Shown here: positions 24,780 through 33,140 of the stretch, piece after piece
Layout: each line of letters opens with the position of its first letter
How positions within the stretch are numbered: position 1 is the stretch's first letter
DNA from: Streptomyces sp. GESEQ-4
Lineage (GTDB): Bacteria; Actinomycetota; Actinomycetes; Streptomycetales; Streptomycetaceae
Length of the DNA: 64,000 bases
NCBI RefSeq assembly: GCF_017948455.1
Contig: NZ_JAFFSU010000010.1
Coordinates: forward strand, 124,001 to 188,000
Direction: 5' to 3'
Made by a program: the position numbers and the translations under genes
The notes under the pieces: generated by a model
Databases searched by the model: none
Seen by the model: only the letters and a program-made list of their open reading frames with translations
Told to the model about the DNA's origin: nothing

Positions 24780-25970
24780 TCAGCCGAACTGGGCCCGCAC
24801 ATAGTCCCGCCACTGCTCGGTGAACTCCCCCGGCGTCGTCCCGAGCACCTTCTTCATCGCGTCCTCGACGGCGCCCGCCCGCTCCGGGTGGGCGCCGACG
24901 GCGCGGTAGAACTCGCCGAGCCGCACCTCGCCCCAGCGGTCCGCGATCAGCCGGCAGGCGGTCCAGCCGCTCTCGTAGGCGCGCGCGAGCCGGGACGCGT
25001 CGCCGGAGAAGCCGAAGTCCGCGTCCTCGGGCAGTGCGTCCGGCACCTCCCCCGAGGTCACCGCACGCTCCAGCTCGGGCGCGGCCTCGGCCGGTGTGCG
25101 TCCGGAGCCCCGGTATCCGACCCAGTCGGCGTACCCCTCGGACAGCCACAGCGGCGTCGCGGGGCTGGTGTGGGTGCGGGTGGCGACATGGGTGGTCTCG
25201 TGGGTGAGCACGACCTGCTTGCCGGTGTCGCCGAGGACGCCGTACGCGTCGGGGTTGACGATCACCCGGTCCGCGGGCGCCGTCGCCGGGGCGCCGGTCT
25301 CGCCGGTGGTGACCGCGGCGATCCCCCGGTACGAGGAGGCGGGCGAGCCCAGCAGCCGCGCCATGCCCTCCAGGGACTTCGGTACGAGCACGATGACGTG
25401 CCGGGACCAGTCCGTGCCCCACGCCTCCGACACCGCGGGCACCGCCCGGTCCGCGAGCCCGGCGAAATCGCTGAGCCGCTCCCGCGACTGCCCGACCCCC
25501 ATCACCAGGCTCCGCTCCCCCTGGACGACGCTCACCGCGCCCTGGTCCCACAGCTGCTCGGCGGACTTCTTCTCCGGCCGCTCCTCGTCGACGTACCACT
25601 CCCCCTCGTCGTCCAGGCTGAGGGCGAGCGTGCGGCCGACGGTGATGGGCGCCTTGTCGTACCCCTCGACGCGGTAGCGCAGCTCGGCCTCGGCGGTCGC
25701 CGTGCCGCCCGAGTCCCGCACCTTCGTGACCCGGTACGACCAGTCGGTGAGAGGCACCTCCCGCAGATTCCCGAACCACCCCGGCGCCCCCGTACGCAGG
25801 AAGGCCACCTGGTCCCGGCCGAGTATCGCCGTGGCCCGGATGTCGAGGACCCGCTGCACCTCGTCCTCGGTCCTGTCGGCCGCCGGTCCGCCCCCGCACG
25901 ACACCAGAGCGACGAGCAGCAGACACAGCGCCACCACTGCGCGTCCCGACGCCCACCCTCGACCAGCCAC
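24780..25970 (-). CDS. Lipoprotein with gluzincin (peptidase MA-like) domain
   Basis: A 396-residue secreted lipoprotein. A signal peptide (GRAVVALCLLLVALVSC) ends in the lipobox LVSC, giving a lipid-modified Cys at about residue 25. The zinc motif HETTH (about residue 258) sits in VVLTHETTHVATRTHT, and SEGYADWVGYRG supplies the downstream Glu typical of gluzincin peptidases. The region before (residues 30-150) is an NTF2/immunity-like beta-rich domain. Predicted extracytoplasmic metalloprotease of unknown substrate. GTG start. It is convergent with the binding-protein gene and lies downstream of two NlpC/P60 wall-hydrolase genes on the same strand. Confidence 0.85.
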   Translation of the reverse strand: MAGRGWASGRAVVALCLLLVALVSCGGGPAADRTEDEVQRVLDIRATAILGRDQVAFLRTGAPGWFGNLREVPLTDWSYRVTKVRDSGGTATAEAELRYRVEGYDKAPITVGRTLALSLDDEGEWYVDEERPEKKSAEQLWDQGAVSVVQGERSLVMGVGQSRERLSDFAGLADRAVPAVSEAWGTDWSRHVIVLVPKSLEGMARLLGSPASSYRGIAAVTTGETGAPATAPADRVIVNPDAYGVLGDTGKQVVLTHETTHVATRTHTSPATPLWLSEGYADWVGYRGSGRTPAEAAPELERAVTSGEVPDALPEDADFGFSGDASRLARAYESGWTACRLIADRWGEVRLGEFYRAVGAHPERAGAVEDAMKKVLGTTPGEFTEQWRDYVRAQFG

Positions 25971-26051
25971 GGATCCGATCGTACGGGGGCTGTCGAGTAC
26001 GGGTCAGGCCCCGGTGAGCGGCCAGGTGAACGGCCCGGTGAACGACTCCCG

Positions 26052-27062
26052 TCAGATCCTCGTGACCGAGTTGACGGGCATCATCCCGACCGGGTCGTAG
26101 CGCACGGGTGCGCCGGGGTACGGGGCGTGGATCACCTGGCCGTTGCCCATGTACATCCCGATGTGGGAGGCGTCGTGGTAGGTGACGAGGTCTCCGGGTT
26201 GCGCCTCGGACAGCGGGACCCGCGTGCCCGATCCGGCCTGGGCCTGCGAGGTGCGCGGCAGGGCGACTCCGGCCTGCGCGTACGACCACTGCATCAGGCC
26301 CGAGCAGTCGAAACCGGAGGGGCCGTTGGCGCCCCAGACGTACGGCCTGCCCACCGCGGACATGGCGGCGGCGACGGCGGCTGCCGCGCGGCCCGAGGGC
26401 GGGACGGCGCCGCCGAGGTCCGGCAGGTCGGAGCGGCCGGAGCGGGAGGCACGGTCGTACGCGGCGCGCTCGGCGTCCGGCAGCGAGTTGAGCAGCTGCC
26501 GCGCCTTGGCGAGCTTGCGCTCGACGGTCTTCTTGTGCGCGGCGACGGCCTTGCGGCTCTTCTCCAGCTCGGCGAGTTTCCGGGTCGCCTCGGCGCGCTC
26601 CCGGCCGAGGACGCGCATCGCGTCCTGGAGGTCCTTCAGCTCGCCCGCCTGGTGTGCGGTGATCCGGTCGAGGACGGACGCCTTGTCGAGGTAGTCCTCC
26701 GGGTCGTCGGAGAACAGCAGGGCGAGGGAGGGATCGATGCCGCCGGAGCGGTACTGGGCGCCGGCGAGCGAACCGAGCGCCTCCCGCATGGTGTTGATGC
26801 TCTCCTGCTGCCGGGCGATCCGGTCCTGGGCGCCGGTGACCTGCCTGCGCAGCTTGTCGGCGCGCTCGTCGGCCTTGTTGTAGGCCTCGGTGGCCTTCTC
26901 GGCCTCCCCGTAGAGGCGGTCCACCTCGGCACGGGTGTCGTCGTACGGCGTGGCTTCCGCCGGAATCACGCCCAGGGCCGCGGCGGCGGCGGACAGCACA
27001 CAGACCGCGGCACTGGCGCCACGGTCGAACCCGGTCGGTGCAAGGCGACGATGAGACCCCAC
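26052..27062 (-). CDS. NlpC/P60 (C40) peptidoglycan endopeptidase, RipA-like, copy 2
   Basis: A 336-residue secreted wall hydrolase. The signal peptide (GASAAVCVLSAAAAALG) is followed by a long coiled coil (~40-200: VDRLYGEAEKATEAYNKADERA...) and a C-terminal NlpC/P60 domain with the catalytic Cys in GFDCSGLMQWSY, His in ASHIGMYMGNG and a second polar site QVIHAP. Such enzymes cut D-Glu-diamino acid bonds in peptidoglycan. By analogy with its neighbour paralogue I start at GTG 27062 (VGSHRRLAP). An ATG at 27074 has no spacing to the GGAAGGA. The coiled coil probably restrains the active site. Confidence 0.88.
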   Translation of the reverse strand: MGSHRRLAPTGFDRGASAAVCVLSAAAAALGVIPAEATPYDDTRAEVDRLYGEAEKATEAYNKADERADKLRRQVTGAQDRIARQQESINTMREALGSLAGAQYRSGGIDPSLALLFSDDPEDYLDKASVLDRITAHQAGELKDLQDAMRVLGRERAEATRKLAELEKSRKAVAAHKKTVERKLAKARQLLNSLPDAERAAYDRASRSGRSDLPDLGGAVPPSGRAAAAVAAAMSAVGRPYVWGANGPSGFDCSGLMQWSYAQAGVALPRTSQAQAGSGTRVPLSEAQPGDLVTYHDASHIGMYMGNGQVIHAPYPGAPVRYDPVGMMPVNSVTRI

Positions 27063-27179
27063 AGGAAGCCGCATTCCTTCCGCTGGCGGACAAGGACCTT
27101 CCCCGGCAGGGGGAAGCGCGGCAGACAGTAGCCCCGTGGTGGGGTGACGGCCAAAGACCTTCGCGGACACGCAAAGTGA

Positions 27180-27213
27180 CGCCCCGCCTCAGACGCAGGT
27201 CATGGGCGGGGCG
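27180..27213. terminator. Hairpin between the two NlpC/P60 genes
   Basis: Nine-bp GC stem, CGCCCCGCC (27180-27188) with GGCGGGGCG (27205-27213), 16-nt loop. It lies 77 bases beyond the stop of the upstream paralogue (27290) on the minus strand and would partly insulate the downstream gene. Confidence 0.6.
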
Positions 27214-27289
27214 CGGGGTCAGGCGCGGTGGTGGTGATTCGCCCGAACGGGCGGCACGGTGTCCTGATCTTGTTGGGCCGGAAGAGGTC

Positions 27290-28324
27290 TCAGATCCGGA
27301 CGCCGAACTGGAAGGGCATGTTGTTGATCGACTCGTAGCGCACGACCGTGCCGGTGCGGGGCGCGTGGAGTATCTGGCCGTTGCCCGCGTAGAAGCCGAC
27401 GTGGTGCAGGTCGCCGTAGAAGATGACCAGGTCGCCGACCTTGAGGTCGCTCTGCGAGTAGATGCGCGTGCCGGCGTTGGCCTGGTCCTGCGAGATGCGC
27501 GGTATGCCGACGCCGGCCTGGGCGAAGGCCCAGGAGGTCAGGCCCGAGCAGTCGAAGGAGGACGGGCCGGAGGCGCCGTAGACGTAGGGCGAGCCGATCT
27601 TGGACTGGGCGGCCTGGAAGGCGGCCATGGCCCGGCCGGAGGCGGGCGCGGTGTTGCCGAGGTCCACGCGCTCGGAGGCGGAGCGGCTGGCGCGGTCGTC
27701 CGCGGCGGCGAGGGCGGCCTTCTCGGCGGCGGTCAGGGAGTTGAGCAGCTTCTGCGCCTCGGCGAGCTTGCCCTGGACTTCCTTCTTCTTGCTGCCCAGT
27801 TCGGTGCGGGTGGAGGCGAGGTCCTTGAGCTTGTCGGACGCCTCGGCGCGGTCCTGGGCGAGTTCGCGCTGCTTCTCCTGGATCTTCTTCAGCTGCTCGA
27901 CCTGCTGGGAGCTGAGCTGGTCGGCGGTGGACGCCTTGTCCAGGTAGTCGTCCGGGTTCGACGACAGGAAGAGCTGGAGGGAGGAGTCGATGGAGCCGGT
28001 GCGGTACTGGGCGGCGGCAGCGAGACCCATGGAGTCACGCAGCTCGTTGAGGTCTGCCTGACCGCGGGCCACGTTGTCCTGGATGGTGGAGATCTCCTTC
28101 TGGAGCTTCTCCTGCTTCTCCTTGGCCCCGTTGTACTTCTCGGTGGCCTGCTCGGCCTCCTCGTAGAGCTTGTCGACCTTGGCCTTGACCTCGTCCTTGC
28201 TCGGCTTGTCGCTCGGCGCGGCGTTGGCGGCCTGCGAGCTGAGGGCTACGGCGGCAGCGGCCGCGGTGGTCAGCACGGTCACGCGCGTGCGACTTGGCTG
28301 CTTGGGTCGACGATGGGACGCCAC
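27290..28324 (-). CDS. NlpC/P60 (C40) peptidoglycan endopeptidase, RipA-like, copy 1
   Basis: A 344-residue secreted hydrolase with the same plan as its downstream neighbour: signal peptide ending near QAANAAPSD, a coiled coil (KVDKLYEEAEQATEKYNGAKEKQ through about residue 215), and a C-terminal NlpC/P60 domain with Cys in SFDCSGLTSWAFAQAG and His in LHHVGFYAGNGQILHAP. GTG at 28324 has AAGGAG nine bases upstream and gives VASHRRPKQ, shared with the paralogue (SHRR). The two differ in tails and linkers, so they are an old tandem duplication. Predicted D,L-endopeptidase for wall growth or septum and spore separation. Confidence 0.9.
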   Translation of the reverse strand: MASHRRPKQPSRTRVTVLTTAAAAAVALSSQAANAAPSDKPSKDEVKAKVDKLYEEAEQATEKYNGAKEKQEKLQKEISTIQDNVARGQADLNELRDSMGLAAAAQYRTGSIDSSLQLFLSSNPDDYLDKASTADQLSSQQVEQLKKIQEKQRELAQDRAEASDKLKDLASTRTELGSKKKEVQGKLAEAQKLLNSLTAAEKAALAAADDRASRSASERVDLGNTAPASGRAMAAFQAAQSKIGSPYVYGASGPSSFDCSGLTSWAFAQAGVGIPRISQDQANAGTRIYSQSDLKVGDLVIFYGDLHHVGFYAGNGQILHAPRTGTVVRYESINNMPFQFGVRI

Positions 28325-28375
28325 GGAGGCGAACTCCTTCTTGAGAGTGATCACCCGCTCGGAGGTTCGAGCCAG

Positions 28376-28405
28376 ACCCTAGTGACACAGTTGTGATCAG
28401 ATCAA
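28376..28405 (-). promoter_or_regulatory. Candidate vegetative promoter for the NlpC/P60 gene
   Basis: On the minus strand TTGATC (28400-28405) and TAGGGT (28376-28381) are 18 bases apart, about 50 bases before the GTG at 28324. It resembles an HrdB-type -35/-10 pair. The remaining part of the 209-base gap (28406-28533) shows no gene. Confidence 0.5.
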
Positions 28406-28533
28406 ATCCCTGGGCGAAAAATCCCGGTTACGGACCGCATTCTTTACCCGCAACTCACATGCGGTGATGCGCGATTGACACTACGTTGCGTGACAGATCA
28501 GCCAATTCGGGCATTGAGTCTGTACGTTGACCT

Positions 28534-29877
28534 TCAGGACAGTCGCTTGAGAAGCACCGCAGACGCCACGGGTCGGGCGCCCGCCTTCGCGATCCCGTCG
28601 GCCACCTCGCGGTCGGTCGAGGCGACGATGACCGGACGCCCCGGCGGCTCCGCGCGCACCAGCTGGCGGATCAACTCGTCGGCGGTGACGCCCGGTTTGG
28701 AGAACAGCACCCGCACCCCGCGCGGCGGCGCGAGCAACACCGGCGCCGCCAGCTCGGCCCCGTCGAAGACGCAGGTCACCTCGGCGCCGGTCTGCGCGGC
28801 GAGTTGCGAGAGCTGCCCGAGCAGCCTCAACCGCTGCTTCTCCAGGGGCATTTGGGGATAGCCGGTCTTGGTGACGTTGTAGCCGTCGACGACCAGATGC
28901 GCCTGCGGCAGCGCCAGCAACTGGTCGAGGATCGCGGGGTCGTTTTCGGACAACGCCCGTGCCGCGATGTCTTTCGGCGTCATTCGTCCCGGTTCGACAG
29001 CGTCCACGGTCTCGGCCGGACGTACCGACACCGGCGGCAACGCCAGCTCCCGCCGCAGCCCTTGGGCCGCGTCGAGCACGGTGTCCAGCAGCAGCCGCAC
29101 CCGCATGTCCTCGACGCTGCGGCCCTCCCTGGCCGCCCGGCGCGTGGCCTCCAGGGTGGCCTCCGCCTCCCCGAGCCGCGCCTTGAGCCGCCGGCTCTCG
29201 CTCTCCGCGGCGGACACCTGCGCCTGCGTCTCCGCGCGTACGGCCTCCATCTCGCCGTGCACCTTGCGCAGCGCCGCCTCGCCCCGCTTCACGTCACTGA
29301 GGGCGGCGCGCAGCTTGCGGTGCAGCGAGTCGGCTTCCTTCTTCGCCGAGTCCAGCTCGGTGCGCAGCCGCTCGGTCTCGGCCCGGGTGTGCTCACGGGC
29401 CCGGTCGAGTTCGGTGCGCAGCCGCTCCAGTTCGGCGCGGTTCTCCTCGTCGGCCCGCTCGGCGTCGGCGCGCTGGGCCTCCTCGCCGGCCGCGGTCACC
29501 AGCTTCACCCAGCCGGTGGGACGCAGTACATAGGCCGCGGCCGCCACGTCGAGCGGGTCCGCGGCCGGGGGCGGCGAGCCTGAGTCGAGGGCGCCGGACA
29601 GCTCCGGCTGCGTCTCTCTGAACTTCTCGCCGATGCGCTGCCGGAACAGCGGATCGGTCTCCAGGGCGGCCGCCATCGCGTTGCCGGCGAACTTGGCCCG
29701 GCGATTGGGGGCGAACCGGGCGTACTGTCGCAGCTGTGCGGGCAGTTCGGCGACGGTCAGCCCGCCGAAGCCGTCCGAGACGATCTGCACGACCCGGCGG
29801 CGCACTCCGTCGGGCAGCGGACGGTCGAGCACCTCAGCGGCGCCGTCGCCCGGCCCCCCGCTTTCGCTCTCCACCAT
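28534..29877 (-). CDS. NYN-domain (YacP-like) RNA-associated protein with long coiled coil
   Basis: A 447-residue protein. N-terminal ~100 residues are helical. Residues ~125-255 form a continuous coiled coil of Glu/Arg/Ala heptads. The C-terminal ~165 residues are a PIN-like NYN domain, with AHLVVDGYNVTKTGYP (Asp at the metal site), VTCVFDGAE, and VIVASTDREVADGIAK. YacP/Rae1-family members are ribosome-associated or general endoribonucleases. This actinobacterial form with a coiled coil is common but poorly studied. It has only a 39-base gap from the zinc-ribbon gene on the same strand, so they may be cotranscribed. Confidence 0.87.
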   Translation of the reverse strand: MVESESGGPGDGAAEVLDRPLPDGVRRRVVQIVSDGFGGLTVAELPAQLRQYARFAPNRRAKFAGNAMAAALETDPLFRQRIGEKFRETQPELSGALDSGSPPPAADPLDVAAAAYVLRPTGWVKLVTAAGEEAQRADAERADEENRAELERLRTELDRAREHTRAETERLRTELDSAKKEADSLHRKLRAALSDVKRGEAALRKVHGEMEAVRAETQAQVSAAESESRRLKARLGEAEATLEATRRAAREGRSVEDMRVRLLLDTVLDAAQGLRRELALPPVSVRPAETVDAVEPGRMTPKDIAARALSENDPAILDQLLALPQAHLVVDGYNVTKTGYPQMPLEKQRLRLLGQLSQLAAQTGAEVTCVFDGAELAAPVLLAPPRGVRVLFSKPGVTADELIRQLVRAEPPGRPVIVASTDREVADGIAKAGARPVASAVLLKRLS

Positions 29878-29916
29878 CCGTCACACCCCATCAGCTGTGC
29901 GGGGGCCGCTCTCCCG

Positions 29917-30156
29917 TCAGGAGCCGGCGCCCGGCCTGTCCACGAGTTCCACCTGGTCCACCGCGTTGCACCAGCGACAGCGCACCGATTCGATCGTCTC
30001 ACTGACCACTTCGCGCTCCTCCACCTTCGGCTCCCCGGCAAGATCGAGGTGGACGTACTCGACGACCTTCGACGAGCGGGTCACGTCGAAGCGCGTGAGA
30101 TTGCCGCAGAGGGTGCAGCGCCACCGCGTGGAGGCGGTCGGCAGGGGAACCGTCAT
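29917..30156 (-). CDS. Small zinc-ribbon protein
   Basis: A 79-residue protein with two CxxC pairs, WRCTLCGN (near residue 13) and VRCRWCNA (near residue 60), forming a likely zinc ribbon. The segment between is acidic-basic, with strands (TRSSKVVEYVHLDLAGEPKVEEREVV). A role in RNA or protein binding is plausible but unproven. ATG at 30156 chosen; an AAGGA lies 16 bases upstream, which is rather far. It lies just upstream of the NYN gene. Confidence 0.8.
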   Translation of the reverse strand: MTVPLPTASTRWRCTLCGNLTRFDVTRSSKVVEYVHLDLAGEPKVEEREVVSETIESVRCRWCNAVDQVELVDRPGAGS

Positions 30157-30323
30157 CGTGACTGTTCGCTTTCCTTCTAGTGTCCGTGTCACGCCAGCTT
30201 CCCTGATGCGTGTGGCTCGTAACCCTACGGCCTGGCGCGTACTCGACGCCCGTCCGTCCACCGGCCGGTCCGGCGGCGAGGCGGTCTGTGCTGCTGAGTC
30301 CCGTTACGTCATGCTCTGGGGTC

Positions 30324-31061
30324 ATGATCGGCAACTGGAGCGCATCGGCGGTCAAGGCCATCCGGATCCCGTCGGCCCCGATGACGTACACCCTGATCGC
30401 CGCCTGCTGTCTGCTCTTCCTGGCCGGCCCGGCGGCAGGGCTCAATCCTGGGTACGGCTCCGGCGACACGCTGCTCGCCGCCCAGCGGGACTACTTCCAG
30501 CGCTGGGGGGTGGTCCCCGCAGAACTGTTCGAGGGCTCCCCGCGGGCCGCCCTCACTCCGGCCACGGCCCTGTTCGTCCACGGCAGCTGGGTGCATCTGC
30601 TGGGCAACATGCTCTTCCTCTACGTCTTCGGAGCGATGACCGAGGAACGGATGGGCCGCATGCAGTTCACCCTCTTCTACGTCGGCTGCGGCTATCTGGC
30701 CCTGCTGGCCTATGCGGCTGCCAACGCCGACTCCGAGCAGTCCCTGGTCGGTGCGTCCGGGGCGATCTCGGCGGTCCTCGGTGCGTTCCTGTACCTGTTC
30801 CCCGGAGCCCGGGTGACCAGTCTCCTGCCGTTTCTCTTCTTCCTCCCGCTGCGCTTCCCGGCCTGGGTCGTCCTGCCCTTCTGGGCGGCACTGCAGTGGC
30901 TGGCGGCGGCCCGCGCCTCCCACGGCCCGAGCGTGGCGTACCTGGCCCATCTGACCGGCTTCGGCCTGGGTCTCTGTTACGCGTGGGCCCGTTTCGGCCG
31001 TACGACTAGAGTGAGGCGCACCGCAGCGACGCCCGCCCCCGAGGGAGAGAAACAGCCGTGA
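30324..31061 (+). CDS. Rhomboid-family intramembrane serine protease
   Basis: A 245-residue membrane protein with six to seven hydrophobic segments. Rhomboid landmarks: HGSWVHLLGNMLFLYVFG (H-x3-N loop), the nucleophile GASGA (Ser near residue 152), and AHLTGFGLGL supplying the catalytic His in the last helix. It should cleave transmembrane substrates within the membrane. It also has a long first loop (residues ~35-80). ATG 30324 is preceded by TGGGG. It ends 4 bases into the following Lrp-ligand-domain gene, so translational coupling is likely. Confidence 0.9.
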   Translation: MIGNWSASAVKAIRIPSAPMTYTLIAACCLLFLAGPAAGLNPGYGSGDTLLAAQRDYFQRWGVVPAELFEGSPRAALTPATALFVHGSWVHLLGNMLFLYVFGAMTEERMGRMQFTLFYVGCGYLALLAYAAANADSEQSLVGASGAISAVLGAFLYLFPGARVTSLLPFLFFLPLRFPAWVVLPFWAALQWLAAARASHGPSVAYLAHLTGFGLGLCYAWARFGRTTRVRRTAATPAPEGEKQP

Positions 31062-31339
31062 TCACCGCGATCGTGCTCATCAAGACCAGCGTGGACCGGA
31101 TCCCCGAGATCGCGGAGTCGATCGCTGCCCTGGACTCCGTCAGCGAGGTCTTCTCCGTCACCGGCACCTACGACCTGATCGCCATGGTCCGGGTGAAGGA
31201 GCACGAGGACCTGGCCGACGTCATCCCGGGCCGCATCAGCAAGATCCCCGGCGTGGAGGGCACCGACACGCACGTGGCGTTCCGGACGTACTCCCAGCAC
31301 GACCTGGAGGCGGCGTTCGCGATCGGGCTCGACAACTGA
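31058..31339 (+). CDS. Stand-alone Lrp/AsnC ligand-binding domain protein
   Basis: A 93-residue AsnC/Lrp C-terminal (RAM/ACT-like) domain without a DNA-binding domain: VITAIVLIKTSVDRIPEIAESIAALDSVSEVFSVTGTYDLIAMVRVK, then DLADVIPGRISKIPGVEGTDTHVAF. Such SraA/SraB-like proteins form oligomers that bind amino acids and may join full-length Lrp regulators. The GTG start overlaps the rhomboid stop (GTGA), so the two genes are coupled. Confidence 0.92.
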   Translation: MITAIVLIKTSVDRIPEIAESIAALDSVSEVFSVTGTYDLIAMVRVKEHEDLADVIPGRISKIPGVEGTDTHVAFRTYSQHDLEAAFAIGLDN

Positions 31340-31353
31340 GGGTCCCGCGCCTT

Positions 31354-31379
31354 CCAGGATGAAGAGTTCTTCATCCTGG
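31354..31379 (+). terminator. Hairpin after the Lrp-domain gene
   Basis: A 12-bp inverted repeat (31354-31365/31368-31379), AT-richer than surroundings, 14 bases after the stop. Its right arm overlaps the direct-repeat operator at 31370-31387, so binding there could affect read-through. Confidence 0.78.
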
Positions 31380-31387
31380 ACTCATCC
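31370..31387 (+). promoter_or_regulatory. Predicted OmpR-type response-regulator binding site 1
   Basis: Direct repeat of TCATC with an 11-base period: TTCATCC (31370-31376) and CTCATCC (31381-31387). It lies 34 bases before the secreted-protein gene that begins the two-component operon. The same motif at the same spacing occurs before the permease gene at 33807. OmpR/PhoB-family regulators bind such 11-bp direct repeats. The link to the response regulator in between is an inference. Confidence 0.6.
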
Positions 31388-31420
31388 GGGCCGCCGGGAG
31401 AAACACTCAGGATCGGGCCC

Positions 31421-31717
31421 ATGGTCTTCTCCCGCCGGTTGGCGGCCCTCGCCGCCGTCGTGGTGATCCCCCTCGGTATCGCCGCGACCAGTTTCGCTCT
31501 CGCCGACAGCCCGCAGCCCCCGAAGGTCCCCTCCAAGGTGGAGCTGGACAGTGGCTCGCCCTCGGCCCCGCCCACCCGCCCCGAGCCGACCCCGAGCGAC
31601 GCGGTGGTCTCGCGGCCCGAGGTGACCGACAGCCCCTCGGGGGACGACGATGACGACGACCGAGGCCAGGACGGATCGGACGGCGGACCCGGCGACGACG
31701 GGCCCGGCGACGGCTGA
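31421..31717 (+). CDS. Small secreted Pro/Asp-rich protein preceding a sensor kinase
   Basis: A 98-residue protein with a signal peptide (VFSRRLAALAAVVVIPLGIAATSFALA, ending near residue 29) and a low-complexity rest: Pro/Ser segment, then a run of Asp and Gly (GDDDDDD). No domain. The last 68 bases overlap the sensor-kinase gene in another frame, so the two are in one operon. Possibly a small accessory or ligand-sequestering protein for the kinase. AGGA precedes the ATG. Confidence 0.75.
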   Translation: MVFSRRLAALAAVVVIPLGIAATSFALADSPQPPKVPSKVELDSGSPSAPPTRPEPTPSDAVVSRPEVTDSPSGDDDDDDRGQDGSDGGPGDDGPGDG

Positions 31718-33140
31718 CGGCCCGCCCCGCCGGGTCACCGCCCGAGTCCGCATCCTGCTGTGGCTGCTGTTCGTGATGGCGGTCGCGCTCGCCTCGGTGG
31801 CCACCACGACCCGCTCGATCCTGCTGCGTGACACCGACCACCGGATCAGCGGCCTGCTCACCCAGGAGGCGGGCGAGTTCACCAACTTCGAGGAACGCGG
31901 CGTCGCCCCGGAGACGGGCCGCCCCTTCACCGACCCCGCCCGGCTGCTCACGGTCTTCCTGGAGCGGCAGTACGTCGACCTGGACGAGGAGCTGATCGGC
32001 CTGGTCGGCCGGGCGGAGGGCGATCCGGCGCAGATCCGCCAGCCACGCGACATCCCGGTCGCCGTTCCCCTGCACAAGGACGCCGACGCCCGGCGCCGGA
32101 TCTTCGACTCCCCCGACTCCAGCGGCACCCTGGACCGGCCCTCCGGCGCGATCCGCTGGGCCAAGGTCGCCGTCGCGCGGCACGGCAGCGCACCCGACGC
32201 GGCGTTCGTCGTCGCCTTCCACCCGGAGCGTGAACAGGCGCGCGCGGACGAGGTGTTCCGCATCCTGCTCGCCATCTCCGGGGTGGCGCTGCTGCTGACG
32301 ACCGGCATCGGCTGGGTGGTCGCCGGACGGATCCTGAAGCCGGTACGGCTGGTGCGGACCGCCGCCGCACAGCTCACCGAACAGGACCTCACCCGCCGTA
32401 TCCCGGTGCACGGCCACGACGACATCGCGGCCCTCGCCGAGACGTTCAACGCGATGCTCGACCGGCTGGAGCGCGCCTTCGCCGCCCAGCGCGAGTTCGT
32501 CGACGACGCCGGCCACGAGCTGCGCACCCCGATCACCATCGTCCGGGGCCATCTGGAGCTGATGGGCGACGATCCGGCGGAGCGCGAGGAGACCATCCGG
32601 CTCGTCACCGACGAACTGGACCGGATGAGCCGGATCGTGGAGGACCTGCTGCTGCTCGCCAAGGCGGAGCGCCCCGACTTCGTCACCCCCGAGCCGGTCC
32701 AGCTCGCCGAACTCACCGCCGACGTCTACGTCAAGGCCCGCACCCTCGGCGACCGCGACTGGAAGCTCGCCGAAGTCGCCGACCGGGAGAGCGAGTTGGA
32801 TGCCCAGCGGATCACCCAGGCCATGGTGCAGCTCGCGCAGAACGCCGTGCAGCACACCACACCCGGCCAGACCGTCCGCATCGGCTCCCGCGCCGAAGGG
32901 CAGCGCATCGAGCTGTACGTCGCCGACTCCGGGCCCGGCGTCCAGCCACAGGACGTCGAGGTGATCTTCGATCGCTTCCGGCGGGGCTCGGCCCGGCGCG
33001 GCGCCCGGGGTTCGGGCGCGGGGCTCGGCCTGTCGATCGTGCGGGCGATCGCGGAGGCGCACGGCGGCCGGATCCGCCTGCACGACACCGAGGGCGGCGG
33101 CGCCACCTTCGTACTCACCCTGGAAGAGGCACGCACGTGA
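31650..33140 (+). CDS. Sensor histidine kinase (EnvZ/CseC-like)
   Basis: A 496-residue membrane kinase. Two helices (~33-55 and ~208-230) flank an extracytoplasmic domain. There follow a HAMP (RILKPVRLVRTAAAQLTEQDLTRRIPVHGHDDI), HisKA with phospho-His in DDAGHELRTPITI (about residue 289), and the ATPase domain with N-box AQNAVQHT, DSGPGVQP and GSGAGLGLSIV. It starts with ATG inside the preceding gene and ends by a 4-base GTGA overlap with the response regulator. Signal unknown; the small secreted protein gene before it may contribute. Confidence 0.93.
   Translation: MTTTEARTDRTADPATTGPATADGPPRRVTARVRILLWLLFVMAVALASVATTTRSILLRDTDHRISGLLTQEAGEFTNFEERGVAPETGRPFTDPARLLTVFLERQYVDLDEELIGLVGRAEGDPAQIRQPRDIPVAVPLHKDADARRRIFDSPDSSGTLDRPSGAIRWAKVAVARHGSAPDAAFVVAFHPEREQARADEVFRILLAISGVALLLTTGIGWVVAGRILKPVRLVRTAAAQLTEQDLTRRIPVHGHDDIAALAETFNAMLDRLERAFAAQREFVDDAGHELRTPITIVRGHLELMGDDPAEREETIRLVTDELDRMSRIVEDLLLLAKAERPDFVTPEPVQLAELTADVYVKARTLGDRDWKLAEVADRESELDAQRITQAMVQLAQNAVQHTTPGQTVRIGSRAEGQRIELYVADSGPGVQPQDVEVIFDRFRRGSARRGARGSGAGLGLSIVRAIAEAHGGRIRLHDTEGGGATFVLTLEEART

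Noticed and set aside
27063..27180. Possible c-di-AMP riboswitch upstream of an NlpC/P60 gene
   Set aside because: Such riboswitches occur before wall-hydrolase genes in Streptomyces, but the conserved motifs are not recognisable here, only a short hairpin at 27098-27116.
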